Shown: piece after piece, positions 35,884 to 44,403 of the stretch | Layout: every line of letters starts with the position of its first letter | How positions within the stretch are numbered: the stretch's first letter is position 1 | Assembly: GCA_900544345.1 (NCBI GenBank) | Contig: UQUR01000005.1 | Span: forward strand, 1-64,000 | Reading direction: 5' to 3' | DNA: 64,000 bases | From: an uncultured Sutterella sp. | GTDB lineage: Bacteria > Pseudomonadota > Gammaproteobacteria > Burkholderiales > Burkholderiaceae_F | Made by a program: the position numbers and the translations under genes | The notes under the pieces: generated by a model | What the model saw: only the letters and a program-made list of their open reading frames with translations | What the model was told of the DNA's origin: nothing | Databases searched by the model: none

Positions 35884-37041
35884 GTGTCCTCATTTAAAAA
35901 GTTTGCTTTGGCTGCTTCGCTCCTGTCAGCTACCTTGGTAGCTCAGGCCGCTATCGTGGATCGATTTGTCGAAACGCTGCCCGGAGCAGTCTCCCCTTAT
36001 CCCGACGCAGGATTTGTCGGGAACCAATTAAACGGTATGCACGATATTATCGAGCGAGGTCGCACCGGTCTTCTCGTTCCTGCCTATACCAATCACCCTC
36101 GTTGGGATTATGACAACCGTGATGAGGAAAACGCTTATCCGTTCGGTGCGGGTCTGTCACGAGGCATTATCGATGAACGCGGAAATGAACGCCTGGTGTA
36201 TATGATGTTTTTCCGTGATTCGCACTATGAAATTGAGCCGATTCTGGGCTACGCCTGGATTGCACGCTACCCGATTGCCAACACCGGTCTTCATTTAGGC
36301 GCCGGTTACACTGCGGGCTTAACATTCCGCCAGGATTACAATTGGCTGCCGATCCCTGTTCCGCTTCCTTTAGTGAGTGCCGGCACCGATTGGTTTAATG
36401 TTTATGCTACCTACATCCCGGTCTCCAACGTCTTTTTCTTCTTCTCAAAAATTGAATTTGATGATCAGGCAAGACGTTTTGCCCCGTGGCCTGAAAGCTC
36501 CGCTTCAGCATGGTCCAACACCACTGAAATCTATGCTCAGGGTTCTTGGGTGAAGACTGACCTTTCGAGCGGCAACGGTGATTTCCGCGGCAGCTATACG
36601 CTCAGTTCCGATGCGGGCTTTAAGATCGGTCTGCGCCACTTCATGGATCGCCACTGGGCTTGGGATTTAAGCTATCAGCAAAGCGAACACGACTTAAAGT
36701 CTTCAGGCGATACGGTTAATGACTATCGGCTCACCAACACTAACCTCATGCTTCAGTACCACTTTGAAGTGGCTGATACGACACGAGTTCACGTCGGGGC
36801 CGGTGCTGCCTATTCGCAACTGGAATCTCGCGGTGAGGCAAGCTACAAAGAACACAACATTAATCCGGTCGTTCAGACAGGCTTTACCTGGGCTGTTACG
36901 GATCATTTACGCCTGATGGGTGACATGACCGTCAACTTCCCCTTCTTCCGTGATGTGAAGTATGGCGAAAACGGCGAATTAGACGGCCGCTTCAAACCGG
37001 CCAATACCAGCTTTAACCTTGGCGTTGGTTACGCCTTCTAA
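35884..37041 (+). CDS. PagP-like lipid A palmitoyltransferase fused to a second outer-membrane beta-barrel
   Basis: A 385-residue exported protein with a signal peptide (about 1-22, cleavage after AQA). Residues 45-195 match the PagP family (E. coli mature protein about 161 residues): the LLVPAYTNHPRWDY strand, the LSRGIIDERGN turn, the EPILGYAW strand and the LGAGYTAGLT and LPIPVPLPLVSAG segments. The E. coli catalytic residues H33, D76 and S77 correspond to H71, D112 and S113 here. Residues 210-385 form a second unit that looks like an OmpW/OmpX-type small barrel (alternating strands, LNLGVGYAF end). I infer palmitoylation of lipid A; the role of the second barrel is unknown. GTG 35884 is chosen because AAGGA lies seven bases before it; TTG 35878 is too close. 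hemL follows after 11 bases. Confidence 0.8.
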   Translation: MSSFKKFALAASLLSATLVAQAAIVDRFVETLPGAVSPYPDAGFVGNQLNGMHDIIERGRTGLLVPAYTNHPRWDYDNRDEENAYPFGAGLSRGIIDERGNERLVYMMFFRDSHYEIEPILGYAWIARYPIANTGLHLGAGYTAGLTFRQDYNWLPIPVPLPLVSAGTDWFNVYATYIPVSNVFFFFSKIEFDDQARRFAPWPESSASAWSNTTEIYAQGSWVKTDLSSGNGDFRGSYTLSSDAGFKIGLRHFMDRHWAWDLSYQQSEHDLKSSGDTVNDYRLTNTNLMLQYHFEVADTTRVHVGAGAAYSQLESRGEASYKEHNINPVVQTGFTWAVTDHLRLMGDMTVNFPFFRDVKYGENGELDGRFKPANTSFNLGVGYAF

Positions 37042-37052
37042 GAGAAAAGAAA

Positions 37053-38339
37053 ATGGATATTAATGATTATTTATTTGAGCGGGCCCGCCAAAGCATTCCG
37101 GGCGGCGTCAATTCCCCCGTCCGTGAATTCGGTTCAGTGGGCGGTGCGCCACGCTTTATGAAAAAGGCCCAAGGTCCTTATATGTGGGACGAGGACGGTA
37201 AACGTTACATTGACTACATCGGATCTTGGGGGCCGATGATTTTAGGACACAATCACCCAGAAGTGATTAAAGCTGTACACGAAGCAGTCGATATGGGCTT
37301 AACTTTCGGATGCGCTACCCAAAGAGAAATTCTTATCGCTGAAGAAATTAAAAAATTAATTCCCTCTATCGAAGAAGTCCGTCTGGTCAGTTCTGGCACC
37401 GAAGCAGGAATGAGCGCTATTCGTCTGGCCCGCGGTTTTACTGCACGAAATAAGATTATTAAATTCGAAGGCTGCTACCACGGTCACAGTGACAGTTTAT
37501 TGGTGAAAGCCGGCTCCGGCATGCTCACGTTTGGTAACCCAAGCTCTGCAGGTGTACCGGCCGGTGTCACCGAACACACGCTCGTACTTGAATACAACAA
37601 CTGCGAACAGCTTGAAGATGCTTTCAAGCGCTATGGTGACGATATTGCCTGCGTGATTGTTGAAGCCGTTGCAGGAAACATGAATATGGTTCCGGGCAAA
37701 CCGGAATTTATCCGTGCGATGCGCGAACTCTGCACTCGGTACGGAGCCCTTTTAATTGTTGATGAAGTGATGACGGGCTTTCGTGTTGCTTTAGGCGGCG
37801 CTCAGAGCCTCTATCACGTCACGCCCGACATTACGATGTTCGGCAAGGTGATCGGCGGCGGAATGCCCGTTGCAGCTTTCGGCGGCAGACGTGATGTGAT
37901 GGAAAAGATTGCTCCCTGCGGTCCGGTCTATCAAGCCGGGACCCTATCCGGTAACCCCGTAGCCGTTGCCTGCGGTCTGACCACTTTAAAGTTAATTCAG
38001 GAGCCGGGCTTTTACGAAAAATTAACCGAACAAACGCAAAAGCTCACTCAAGGTCTCACTCAAGCGGCAAAAGACGCCGGTGTAGCCTTCTGTGCACAAA
38101 GCGTAGGCGGCATGTTCGGTCTTTACTTCTTGGAAAAATGCCCGCAAGGCTTCAACGATGTCATGAAGTCTGATACGAAGCGCTTTAATGTTTTCTTCCA
38201 CTCCATGCTTGACCAAGGAGTTTATTTTGCGCCTTCAGTCTTTGAAGCAGGATTTGTCTCCATCGCTCACACCGATGAAGTAATTCAAGAAACGATTGAG
38301 GCTGCAAAGAAAGCTTTTGCCAAAGTGGCTCAAATGTAG
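37053..38339 (+). CDS. hemL: Glutamate-1-semialdehyde 2,1-aminomutase
   Basis: A PLP enzyme that makes 5-aminolevulinate in the C5 pathway of haem synthesis. The 428 residues contain the N-terminal family sequence ARQSIPGGVNSPVR, GSGTEAG-like SSGTEAGM for PLP phosphate, the VDEVMTGFR segment, and the PLP lysine K265 in MFGKVIGGGMP. Full length and intact. It starts 11 bases after the PagP-barrel fusion gene, so both are probably on one transcript, and it ends at a strong terminator. Confidence 0.97.
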   Translation: MDINDYLFERARQSIPGGVNSPVREFGSVGGAPRFMKKAQGPYMWDEDGKRYIDYIGSWGPMILGHNHPEVIKAVHEAVDMGLTFGCATQREILIAEEIKKLIPSIEEVRLVSSGTEAGMSAIRLARGFTARNKIIKFEGCYHGHSDSLLVKAGSGMLTFGNPSSAGVPAGVTEHTLVLEYNNCEQLEDAFKRYGDDIACVIVEAVAGNMNMVPGKPEFIRAMRELCTRYGALLIVDEVMTGFRVALGGAQSLYHVTPDITMFGKVIGGGMPVAAFGGRRDVMEKIAPCGPVYQAGTLSGNPVAVACGLTTLKLIQEPGFYEKLTEQTQKLTQGLTQAAKDAGVAFCAQSVGGMFGLYFLEKCPQGFNDVMKSDTKRFNVFFHSMLDQGVYFAPSVFEAGFVSIAHTDEVIQETIEAAKKAFAKVAQM

Positions 38340-38370
38340 CCAATCACTCAAGAGTATGAGTTTTTCGACG

Positions 38371-38402
38371 GACCGGGAAGTGACCTTTTCCCGGTCTTTT
38401 TC
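38371..38402 (+). terminator. Terminator after hemL
   Basis: GACCGGGAA and TTCCCGGTC form a 9-bp stem followed by TTTTT. Confidence 0.85.
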
Positions 38403-38463
38403 TATATACCGATTCTGAACAGATTGGCGTAAGCTCAAAAATGAAGCACGGAGTCAAAATTCT

Positions 38464-38856
38464 ATGAGAAAACCCCTTTTACTGTTAATCAGCCTTTTTA
38501 GCCTTCTATTTACAGGGGTGGTCCATGCGCACGGCCATCACTATTACCATCATGACGGCCGCTACTATGATCGCAGCGGTGCCTATGAAGGTCGTATGGA
38601 TAACGGTCGGATCTACGATCAATCAGGCCGCTATCAGGGACGGATGGACAACCAGGGGCGCCGCTACGACAGTTCCGGCCGTTATCAGGGCCGAATGGAT
38701 GACTCAGGTCGAATGTATGATCAGTCCGGTCGCTATTTGGGTCGAATTGATGCTGACGGCAGACACTATGACCGATCGGGTCGTTACATGGGACGAGAAG
38801 ATTCAAACGGACGTTTCTACGACAACACCGGTCGCTACCAAGGTCAGGTTCGTTAA
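38464..38856 (+). CDS. Secreted protein of tandem YD-SGR repeats
   Basis: An exported protein of 130 residues. A Sec signal peptide (1-22, ending VVHA) and a His-rich start (HGHHYYHH) are followed by six copies of a 16-17-residue unit with consensus YDxSGRYxGRMDxxGR, from about residue 35 to the end. The repeats are near-regular in both protein and DNA. The pattern resembles YD/beta-flower-like repeats in which each unit forms a beta hairpin; I infer a small beta-propeller or solenoid in the periplasm or outside the cell. Function unknown. The gene stands alone between two terminators. Confidence 0.75.
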   Translation: MRKPLLLLISLFSLLFTGVVHAHGHHYYHHDGRYYDRSGAYEGRMDNGRIYDQSGRYQGRMDNQGRRYDSSGRYQGRMDDSGRMYDQSGRYLGRIDADGRHYDRSGRYMGREDSNGRFYDNTGRYQGQVR

Positions 38857-38866
38857 TTTAACGATT

Positions 38867-38893
38867 GAGGCACCCTAAGAGTGCCTCTTTTTT
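38867..38893 (+). terminator. Terminator after the repeat protein gene
   Basis: GAGGCAC and GTGCCTC form a 7-bp stem around seven bases, followed by TTTTTT. Confidence 0.85.
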
Positions 38894-38947
38894 AAGCAAC
38901 AGGTTAACTCCCTGTTCCATTTAGGTTTTCTTACAAAATTGTTAAAG

Positions 38948-38970
38948 TTATTCACAATTTCTGTGGATAA
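38948..38970. other. Pair of inverted DnaA-box sequences
   Basis: TTATTCACA (38948-38956, + strand) and TTATCCACA on the - strand (38970-38962) are separated by five bases in an AT-rich 218-bp intergenic region. The second is a perfect strong DnaA box. They could be a DnaA-binding control site; a full origin would need more boxes than I see. Confidence 0.45.
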
Positions 38971-39074
38971 GTCTGAACAACTTCTACCCCAAAGTGGGAA
39001 AGAGCCTTCAGAACTTTCCCAATAAGAGGCAATTTTTTCACTTTTTCTTTTATTTTTTTGGCTTTTAGTGGGAA

Positions 39075-39560
39075 TTATTCTACTTTAGGTAGTGGTTCGA
39101 TATAGCCCCCTGTACCATAAAGAGGAATAGCAGAAAGGGAGTGATGAAAGCTTCCGCTTGTCTCCTTCGTTGAGTAGGCCACATACAGGAGCGTTTGAGC
39201 CTCTGCGTCATAAATTCGTCGAATTTTCATATTTTTCAGTAAAACGCTCTTTGAACGGGTGAAAATCACTTCTCCTGATTTACTCTTATCGATTGCTTCA
39301 ATCATTTGGCGGGTAATCGGTCCTGTTCGATGACACTCAATAGAATTATTTGAGGGATCACTTAGAGCTAAATTCGCCTCTATGCTGGCAACGTGACAGG
39401 TCACTCCGGTAACAACAGGATCCTCAAAACGGTTGATCTTGATATCTTTGAGCGTAAAAATCCCCAAAGAGACATCTCCGACATCTTCCTCTCCACAACC
39501 GCTCAGTCCCATCACGGCCAACATGATCAGCAAGCCCATCTTGAACTTAGAACTCTTCAT
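39075..39560 (-). CDS. creA: CreA-family lipoprotein
   Basis: A 161-residue protein of the CreA family (DUF/COG of unknown function). It has a lipoprotein signal with the lipobox LSGC near residue 22. The family core is clear: DIKINRFEDPVVTGVTCHV, SIECHRTGPI, GEVIFTRSKSVLLKNMKIRRIYDAE and LLYVAYSTK. E. coli CreA has a plain signal peptide, so lipidation here may differ. ATG 39560 is set by GGAG seven bases upstream. It follows the MFS gene by 12-14 bases on the same strand and may be co-transcribed. Confidence 0.85.
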   Translation of the reverse strand: MKSSKFKMGLLIMLAVMGLSGCGEEDVGDVSLGIFTLKDIKINRFEDPVVTGVTCHVASIEANLALSDPSNNSIECHRTGPITRQMIEAIDKSKSGEVIFTRSKSVLLKNMKIRRIYDAEAQTLLYVAYSTKETSGSFHHSLSAIPLYGTGGYIEPLPKVE

Positions 39561-39574
39561 CACTTAACTCCATA

Positions 39575-40738
39575 TTATTTGCTTCTAAATATAGTACTGG
39601 AAAAAGTGACGGCTACCAAAAAAGCTGCCAACATCAAAAAGGCTGTCGACAGACTCGTCGCCTTCGCAATAAAACCGATTAAAGCAGGACCTGCGAGCTG
39701 ACCGGTATAGCCCAAAGTGGTTACGGCTGCCAGCGCCAGACTCATCGGCATTTCATTTTGATCTGCCGTGCTTGCAAAGGCAATCGGCACAATATTGGCT
39801 AAGCCAATACCCAACACAAAAAATAAACCGATCACAATCCAGGGTTCAGAGAAAAGGACGCAGCCCACCAACATCAAAGCGCCTAAAAGAGAGCCGTAGC
39901 GCACACAGTTTCTGGGACCCGCAGAAGCAATCAATTTATCACCCAAGAGGCGCATCATTGTCATAGCGGTAGAAAATGCCGCAAAGGCTAAACCTGCATT
40001 TTCAATAGCCGCCTGCTTTTCTTCCACTAAAAAGACGCCGCCCCAATCTAACACTGCCCCTTCAATCATAAAAAGCAGCAGACAGATAAGCCCCAGCCAA
40101 AGTACAAATCCTTTTGGTATCACAAATGATTTGGTTGTCCCTTCTGCCTTTCCGGCATCAACCAGTAAATAAGACGAGGTTGACAGCCAAAGCAAAAGAC
40201 AAAAAATCAATAGAGCGCCCACTGCATAGATGAGATTCACTGAAGCATTTAAAAGAGCAGCCATGCCCAGTGCGCCAACGACACTGCCTAAGGAGTAGAG
40301 CGCATGGAAACCCGCAATCAGACGCTTTTCGCTTCGGTGATCAACTTCTACGGCGTGCACATTCATCGAAACATCTACTGAGCCAAAGACCATCCCGAAG
40401 AGAAATAAAAGAGCTGCGGTTAAGAAAACATTTTCAGAGAAATTGACTGCAAACAAAATAAAGGGGATAACAAAAAGCGCTTTTCTGAGTAAAAACTTTG
40501 CTCCGTGCTTAGCCACAATACCGCCGCAAAAAGGCATCACTACCAAAGCGCCCAGCCCGACACAAAGCAGCAGCCCTCCCAAGTGAGCCTCATCTAATGC
40601 GAGATTAATTTTGACAAAGGGCACCATTGAAGCCCACAAAGCCATAATGAAGCCGGCCAGGAAAAAAGAAGCACGTGTAGCGGTATTTTCAGGGGGAATA
40701 GAAGTCAGAAATTGACGAATGGTTTTACTTTGCGTCAT
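39575..40738 (-). CDS. MFS transporter (YbjJ-like)
   Basis: A major facilitator superfamily protein of 387 residues with about twelve membrane segments. The overall pattern, including the conserved DVSMNVHAVEVDHRSEKRLIAGFHALYSLGSVVGA stretch after helix 4, resembles the YbjJ/fucose-permease-like group. The substrate is unknown. ATG 40738 has AAAGGA eight bases upstream and is preferred to the open frame 24 codons earlier. Although next to the cupin gene, it is separated from it by a terminator and shows no MarR-type palindrome of its own. Confidence 0.82.
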   Translation of the reverse strand: MTQSKTIRQFLTSIPPENTATRASFFLAGFIMALWASMVPFVKINLALDEAHLGGLLLCVGLGALVVMPFCGGIVAKHGAKFLLRKALFVIPFILFAVNFSENVFLTAALLFLFGMVFGSVDVSMNVHAVEVDHRSEKRLIAGFHALYSLGSVVGALGMAALLNASVNLIYAVGALLIFCLLLWLSTSSYLLVDAGKAEGTTKSFVIPKGFVLWLGLICLLLFMIEGAVLDWGGVFLVEEKQAAIENAGLAFAAFSTAMTMMRLLGDKLIASAGPRNCVRYGSLLGALMLVGCVLFSEPWIVIGLFFVLGIGLANIVPIAFASTADQNEMPMSLALAAVTTLGYTGQLAGPALIGFIAKATSLSTAFLMLAAFLVAVTFSSTIFRSK

Positions 40739-40819
40739 GGCAGAAATCCTTTCATCTGGAACGAATCTCTTTAAGTCAGCAAAGTCGCATTTTCTCTGAT
40801 TTTTAAACAATTTTCAATT

Positions 40820-40841
40820 AAAAAAGGGGCCTTACGGCCCC
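40820..40841 (-). terminator. Terminator after the cupin gene
   Basis: On the - strand GGGGCC-gtaa-GGCCCC is followed by TTTTTT. It separates the cupin gene from the MFS gene. Confidence 0.8.
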
Positions 40842-40858
40842 AAGATAACTGAGTTGGA

Positions 40859-41245
40859 TTATTTGAGCCAAGAGGGCTTGGCAAAGTCCTCAGAAATAAC
40901 TGCATCTGCCGCTGTAAATCCTTCTAAGCTTGTTGCTTTTGCTTGAATGCAAAGATAACGCAGAGTGCAGTCGTCTTCGGCCTTTAAGCAACGCTGGGCT
41001 TTAGGATCAACTCTGATGCAGTCGCCTTGAGAAATGCCAAATTCCTCTCCGTCCACAAAAAATAAACCCCTGCCTGCCAACACAATATAGAGCTCCTCAT
41101 TGTGTGTGTGAGCATGAACAAAAGGAATGCTGCAGCCTGCCGGCAAATTGTTTAATGAAACCTCAGTAGCAGTTAAAGCCAAAGCGTCATGCAATTCGGC
41201 GCGAGCTGCTCCAATGTCGATATGTAATGTTTGATAGTTACCCAT
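40859..41245 (-). CDS. Small cupin-domain protein
   Basis: A single-domain cupin of 128 residues. The first cupin motif is visible as HAHTHNEELYIVLAGRG (metal ligands of the HxHxxxE type) and the second as GDCIRVDPKAQRCLKAE, in which the usual His is absent. Such proteins include isomerases, dioxygenases and sugar-binding sensors; no specific reaction can be named. It is preceded by the same palindrome as the marR gene, so it is probably repressed by that regulator. Confidence 0.8.
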   Translation of the reverse strand: MGNYQTLHIDIGAARAELHDALALTATEVSLNNLPAGCSIPFVHAHTHNEELYIVLAGRGLFFVDGEEFGISQGDCIRVDPKAQRCLKAEDDCTLRYLCIQAKATSLEGFTAADAVISEDFAKPSWLK

Positions 41246-41259
41246 TTTCTACTCCATTT

Positions 41260-41273
41260 GTTCGATGTCGAAC
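41260..41273. promoter_or_regulatory. Candidate MarR operator before the cupin gene
   Basis: GTTCGATGTCGAAC, identical to the site before the marR gene except for one central base. On the - strand it begins with the last two bases of an AATAGT -10-like box, the same placement as at marR. Confidence 0.65.
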
Positions 41274-41326
41274 TATTTAAATTAAAAAATATTTGAAACA
41301 CTGAAAAAATGTTTCAAAGCCTATTT

Positions 41327-41746
41327 TCAATTAACACACTTACGAAGCAGTCTATCTAAAACTGCTGCTTCTTCAACACTTAATTTTTTAGAAACTAAAC
41401 CAACCAATTCGTCGGAGATGTCCTCAAAAACAGGCCTTAATGCCAAACCTTTTTCTGTTAATTGCACTAAGACACCTCGGCTATCGGACTCATTGGGTAC
41501 CCGGCAGATATACCCCTCTCTTTCGAGCTTTTCAACCAATACCGTCACCGTTGATTTCGTTCTCCCGATTGAACGGGCGAGCTCTGTCATGCTACAGGCC
41601 TTTTTATCGAAAAGATGCCTCAAAACATCCCCGTGACTCGGGACAATCCCCTTAAGACCTGCTTTCTCGAGTGAGTCAATCACAAAAGCATTGCCCAAAG
41701 CACGAAGTTTGGCAGCATTGGAAAAAATGGATAAGGTAGCTTTCAT
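41327..41746 (-). CDS. MarR-family transcriptional regulator
   Basis: A winged-helix regulator of 139 residues. The recognition helix region MTELARSIGRTKSTVTVLVEKLEREGYICRV (about 54-84) and the wing with the conserved DSRGVLVQLTEKG (about 87-99) are typical of MarR. These proteins usually bind palindromes as dimers and release DNA on binding a small molecule. A near-perfect palindrome sits on its own promoter and is repeated before the cupin gene, so it is probably autoregulatory and controls the cupin. Confidence 0.9.
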   Translation of the reverse strand: MKATLSIFSNAAKLRALGNAFVIDSLEKAGLKGIVPSHGDVLRHLFDKKACSMTELARSIGRTKSTVTVLVEKLEREGYICRVPNESDSRGVLVQLTEKGLALRPVFEDISDELVGLVSKKLSVEEAAVLDRLLRKCVN

Positions 41747-41759
41747 TTCTCATTATCTT

Positions 41760-41800
41760 GTTCGATATCGAACTATATGATAGAAATAATTTTTTGACAA
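41760..41800 (-). promoter_or_regulatory. marR promoter with overlapping palindromic operator
   Basis: TTGTCA (41800-41795), a 17-bp spacer and TATAGT (41777-41772) form a good promoter. The perfect 14-bp palindrome GTTCGATATCGAAC (41773-41760) begins inside the -10 box and covers the start site, a position where a bound repressor would block RNA polymerase. Confidence 0.7.
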
Positions 41801-41806
41801 CATAAA

Positions 41807-41836
41807 CCCGCTGTTAGATTCAAATCCTTCAGCGGG
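41807..41836 (-). terminator. Possible terminator after ppk2
   Basis: CCCGCTG and CAGCGGG form a 7-bp stem around 16 bases; on the - strand it is followed by a short, broken T run. Weak. Confidence 0.4.
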
Positions 41837-41846
41837 CTGAATAAAA

Positions 41847-42959
41847 CTATTTTTTAACTATCGGAGCAATGCTAGGCTCCTCGCCTTGCTCAAACACAAT
41901 ATTTGCACGACCCACAATTAGCGGATCAACCGGGCCGATAGCCTTTTCGTTTTTATTAGCATAGGGCAAAAGATGTAAAACATAACGCATAGCGTTCAGT
42001 CTCGCTCTTTTTTTATCATCGCTTTTAACAACGATCCAGGGGCATTCCACGGTATCGGTGTTTAAAAACATCATTTCCTTTGCTCGCGTATAGTCGTCCC
42101 ACTTTGAAAGTGACGCCACATCAATCGGGGAGAGTTTCCAGCGCTTTAAGGGGTGGATTTTTCGCTCCTTAAAGCGGCGGCGCTGCTCATCACGGCTCAC
42201 AGAAAACCAAAACTTGATAATGTAGATACCGTTATGAACTAAATTACGTTCAAATTCTGGGCACTCTTCCATAAAGCGCTCATACTGCTGCTGATTACAA
42301 AAGCCCATTACGCGCTCAACACCAGCTCGGTTGTACCAAGAACGGTCAAAAAGCACCATTTCGCCTCTCGTAGGCAAATGCTCTACATAACGCTGAAAAT
42401 ACCATTGTCCTAGTTCGCGCTCGTTGGGCTTTTCCAAAGCAACCACCCGCGCTCCTCGGGGATTAAGGTGCTCCATAAATCGTTTTATAGTGCCTCCCTT
42501 GCCGGCAGCATCTCTTCCCTCAAAGAGAATCACCACCCGCTGCCCAGTCTCTTTTACCCAGGCTTGAAGCTTTAAAAGCTCAACCTGCAGAGCAAACTTT
42601 TCCTTTTCATAAGTCTTTCGACTCAGACGATTTTTGTATGGATAAACTCCTGTTCGCCAATCCTTGACCAAAATATCGTCAGGATTATCATCGCGTGAAC
42701 TGATTGCTGCGTAATTTAAGCGCTCCTGACGAAGCAAAAGTCGCAAAAGCCGAATACGATCGGCTGGTGCCTCACCTTTTAAGATCGTACCGAGCGCCTC
42801 CAATTCTTTTTGGTCTGCCGCCTGCGTTGTTTCGTCGGTAACGATGTCCTGGACATCTTCGGTAACACGTGCATGAGAAACATCACCGCGAGAAACTAAT
42901 TGGCTACGATAGGGGCCCCGTTTTTTATTTTGGTCGATATTTTTGGTGTTATCGGTCAT
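41847..42959 (-). CDS. ppk2: Polyphosphate kinase 2 (PPK2)
   Basis: PPK2 uses polyphosphate to phosphorylate nucleoside diphosphates (class I). The 370 residues contain the Walker A segment GRDAAGKGG (148-156), the family block MEHLNPRGARVVALEKPNERE, the Walker B-type VLFDRSWYNRAGVERVMGFC and the FWFSVSRDEQRRRFKERKIHPLKRWKLSPID lid region. The N-terminal 60 residues are polar and not part of the fold. It is divergent from the homoserine dehydrogenase gene. Reaction direction is inferred from the family. Confidence 0.93.
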   Translation of the reverse strand: MTDNTKNIDQNKKRGPYRSQLVSRGDVSHARVTEDVQDIVTDETTQAADQKELEALGTILKGEAPADRIRLLRLLLRQERLNYAAISSRDDNPDDILVKDWRTGVYPYKNRLSRKTYEKEKFALQVELLKLQAWVKETGQRVVILFEGRDAAGKGGTIKRFMEHLNPRGARVVALEKPNERELGQWYFQRYVEHLPTRGEMVLFDRSWYNRAGVERVMGFCNQQQYERFMEECPEFERNLVHNGIYIIKFWFSVSRDEQRRRFKERKIHPLKRWKLSPIDVASLSKWDDYTRAKEMMFLNTDTVECPWIVVKSDDKKRARLNAMRYVLHLLPYANKNEKAIGPVDPLIVGRANIVFEQGEEPSIAPIVKK

Positions 42960-43126
42960 GAGAGAATTCCGTCCTAAAATTAGAGAGTGTATCTATTTAT
43001 TGTGCTACCAATTTCTTCCATCATCAATACATAGTATCCATGAGAAAAAAGAGCTCGAAGCAATTGAGTTAAAAGCATCGAGTCTTTAAGATTCGTTCAA
43101 TACAAAATTGAAACTCAGGAAACAAA

Positions 43127-44389
43127 ATGTCTCAAAAAGTTTATATCGGCATGGCAGGCTTCGGAACCGTCGGTCAAGGGGTTTATCGCGTCTTGGAACG
43201 TAATGCAGAAGTCATTTGCCGTCGATGCGTCAAAAGCCCCGAAATTAAGACGATTGTCTGCAGACATACCGATCGTGCACGCAAGCTGCTGCCAAACTCG
43301 GTTTTCGTTTCTGATGATCCGATAGTGATCGCCAAAGATCCTGAGATTTCAATTGCCATTGAAGTAATGGGCGGAATTGAACCCGCACGTTCCTTTATTT
43401 TGGAAGCGCTCAAAAATGGTAAAGATGTTGTTACGGCCAATAAAGCGCTTTTAGCCACACACGGAAAAGAAATTTTTGAGGCTGCAAACTCGTATGGACG
43501 ATCAGTCTTTTTTGAAGCAGCTGTCGCCGGCGGCATTCCCATTATCAAAGCCCTGCGTGAAGGGTTGGCAGCCAATCAAATCTCAAAAGTTCAAGGGCTA
43601 TTAAACGGCACCTGCAACTACATTTTATCGTCCATGCATGAGTCGCCCGTTTCATTTGAGAAAGCTTTAACAACCGCGCAAAAACTTGGTTTTGCCGAAG
43701 CCGATCCGACTTTTGACATTGAAGGACTGGATACTGCGCACAAATTGACAATCTTGACTTCGCTTGCCTTTGGCGGGGCTCTTACCCTTGAACCGAAATA
43801 CGTCACCGGTATCACTTCTGTCACAGCAACTGATATTGCCATCGTTAAAAAACTCGGCTTTGCCATCAAATTATTGGCTCAAACAGAATTAAAAGATAAC
43901 TCTATTGATTATCGCGTTGCCCCAACGCTTCTTGAAAAATCATCGCTTTTAGCGCAAGTTTCAGGGGCAATGAATGCAGTTGAAGTAGAAAGTGATGCGG
44001 TTGGAAAAACTTTTTACTATGGTGCCGGTGCCGGAGGGGACGCTACAGCAAGCGCAGTCTTAGCCGATGTGATTGACTGTTTAAGAGGGCACCAATCTCA
44101 GTTTGTTTCGAATCCGTCAAAAGAGGCACTTTCTTTTACCCCTCTTTCGGAACAGACGAGCCGCTTTTATGTGCGGGTGCAATCAACGGTAATAGAACAA
44201 TACTTAAAGGAAATCGAGTCCGTATTTAAACATAACGGAATCACAACCGATGAGGTTTATACCGATGAGCAAACCGCTGTCTTTTTCACTCATCCGTGCA
44301 AAAAAGGTGAACTTGATCAAGCGCTCGAACAAATCTCCCAGTTGAATTCAACTGAAATCACAATCCGCACCTTCTTTATTGCAGATTAA
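43127..44389 (+). CDS. hom: Homoserine dehydrogenase
   Basis: It reduces aspartate semialdehyde to homoserine, the branch point to threonine and methionine. The 420 residues carry the NAD(P) loop GFGTVG (11-16), the VTANKALLATHG segment, the catalytic-domain signature GLLNGTCNYILSSM and EADPTFDIEGLDTAHKL, and a C-terminal ACT-like domain (about 345-420) for feedback control. It stands alone, ends at a strong terminator, and shows no leader peptide. The SRTs and thrB/thrC genes are not in this window. Confidence 0.95.
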   Translation: MSQKVYIGMAGFGTVGQGVYRVLERNAEVICRRCVKSPEIKTIVCRHTDRARKLLPNSVFVSDDPIVIAKDPEISIAIEVMGGIEPARSFILEALKNGKDVVTANKALLATHGKEIFEAANSYGRSVFFEAAVAGGIPIIKALREGLAANQISKVQGLLNGTCNYILSSMHESPVSFEKALTTAQKLGFAEADPTFDIEGLDTAHKLTILTSLAFGGALTLEPKYVTGITSVTATDIAIVKKLGFAIKLLAQTELKDNSIDYRVAPTLLEKSSLLAQVSGAMNAVEVESDAVGKTFYYGAGAGGDATASAVLADVIDCLRGHQSQFVSNPSKEALSFTPLSEQTSRFYVRVQSTVIEQYLKEIESVFKHNGITTDEVYTDEQTAVFFTHPCKKGELDQALEQISQLNSTEITIRTFFIAD

Positions 44390-44403
44390 CGCAACTTTAT
44401 TTG

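Noticed and set aside
38857..39074. Chromosome replication origin
   Set aside because: Only two DnaA boxes are visible, dnaA and dnaN are absent, and genes on the left run towards the site rather than away from it.
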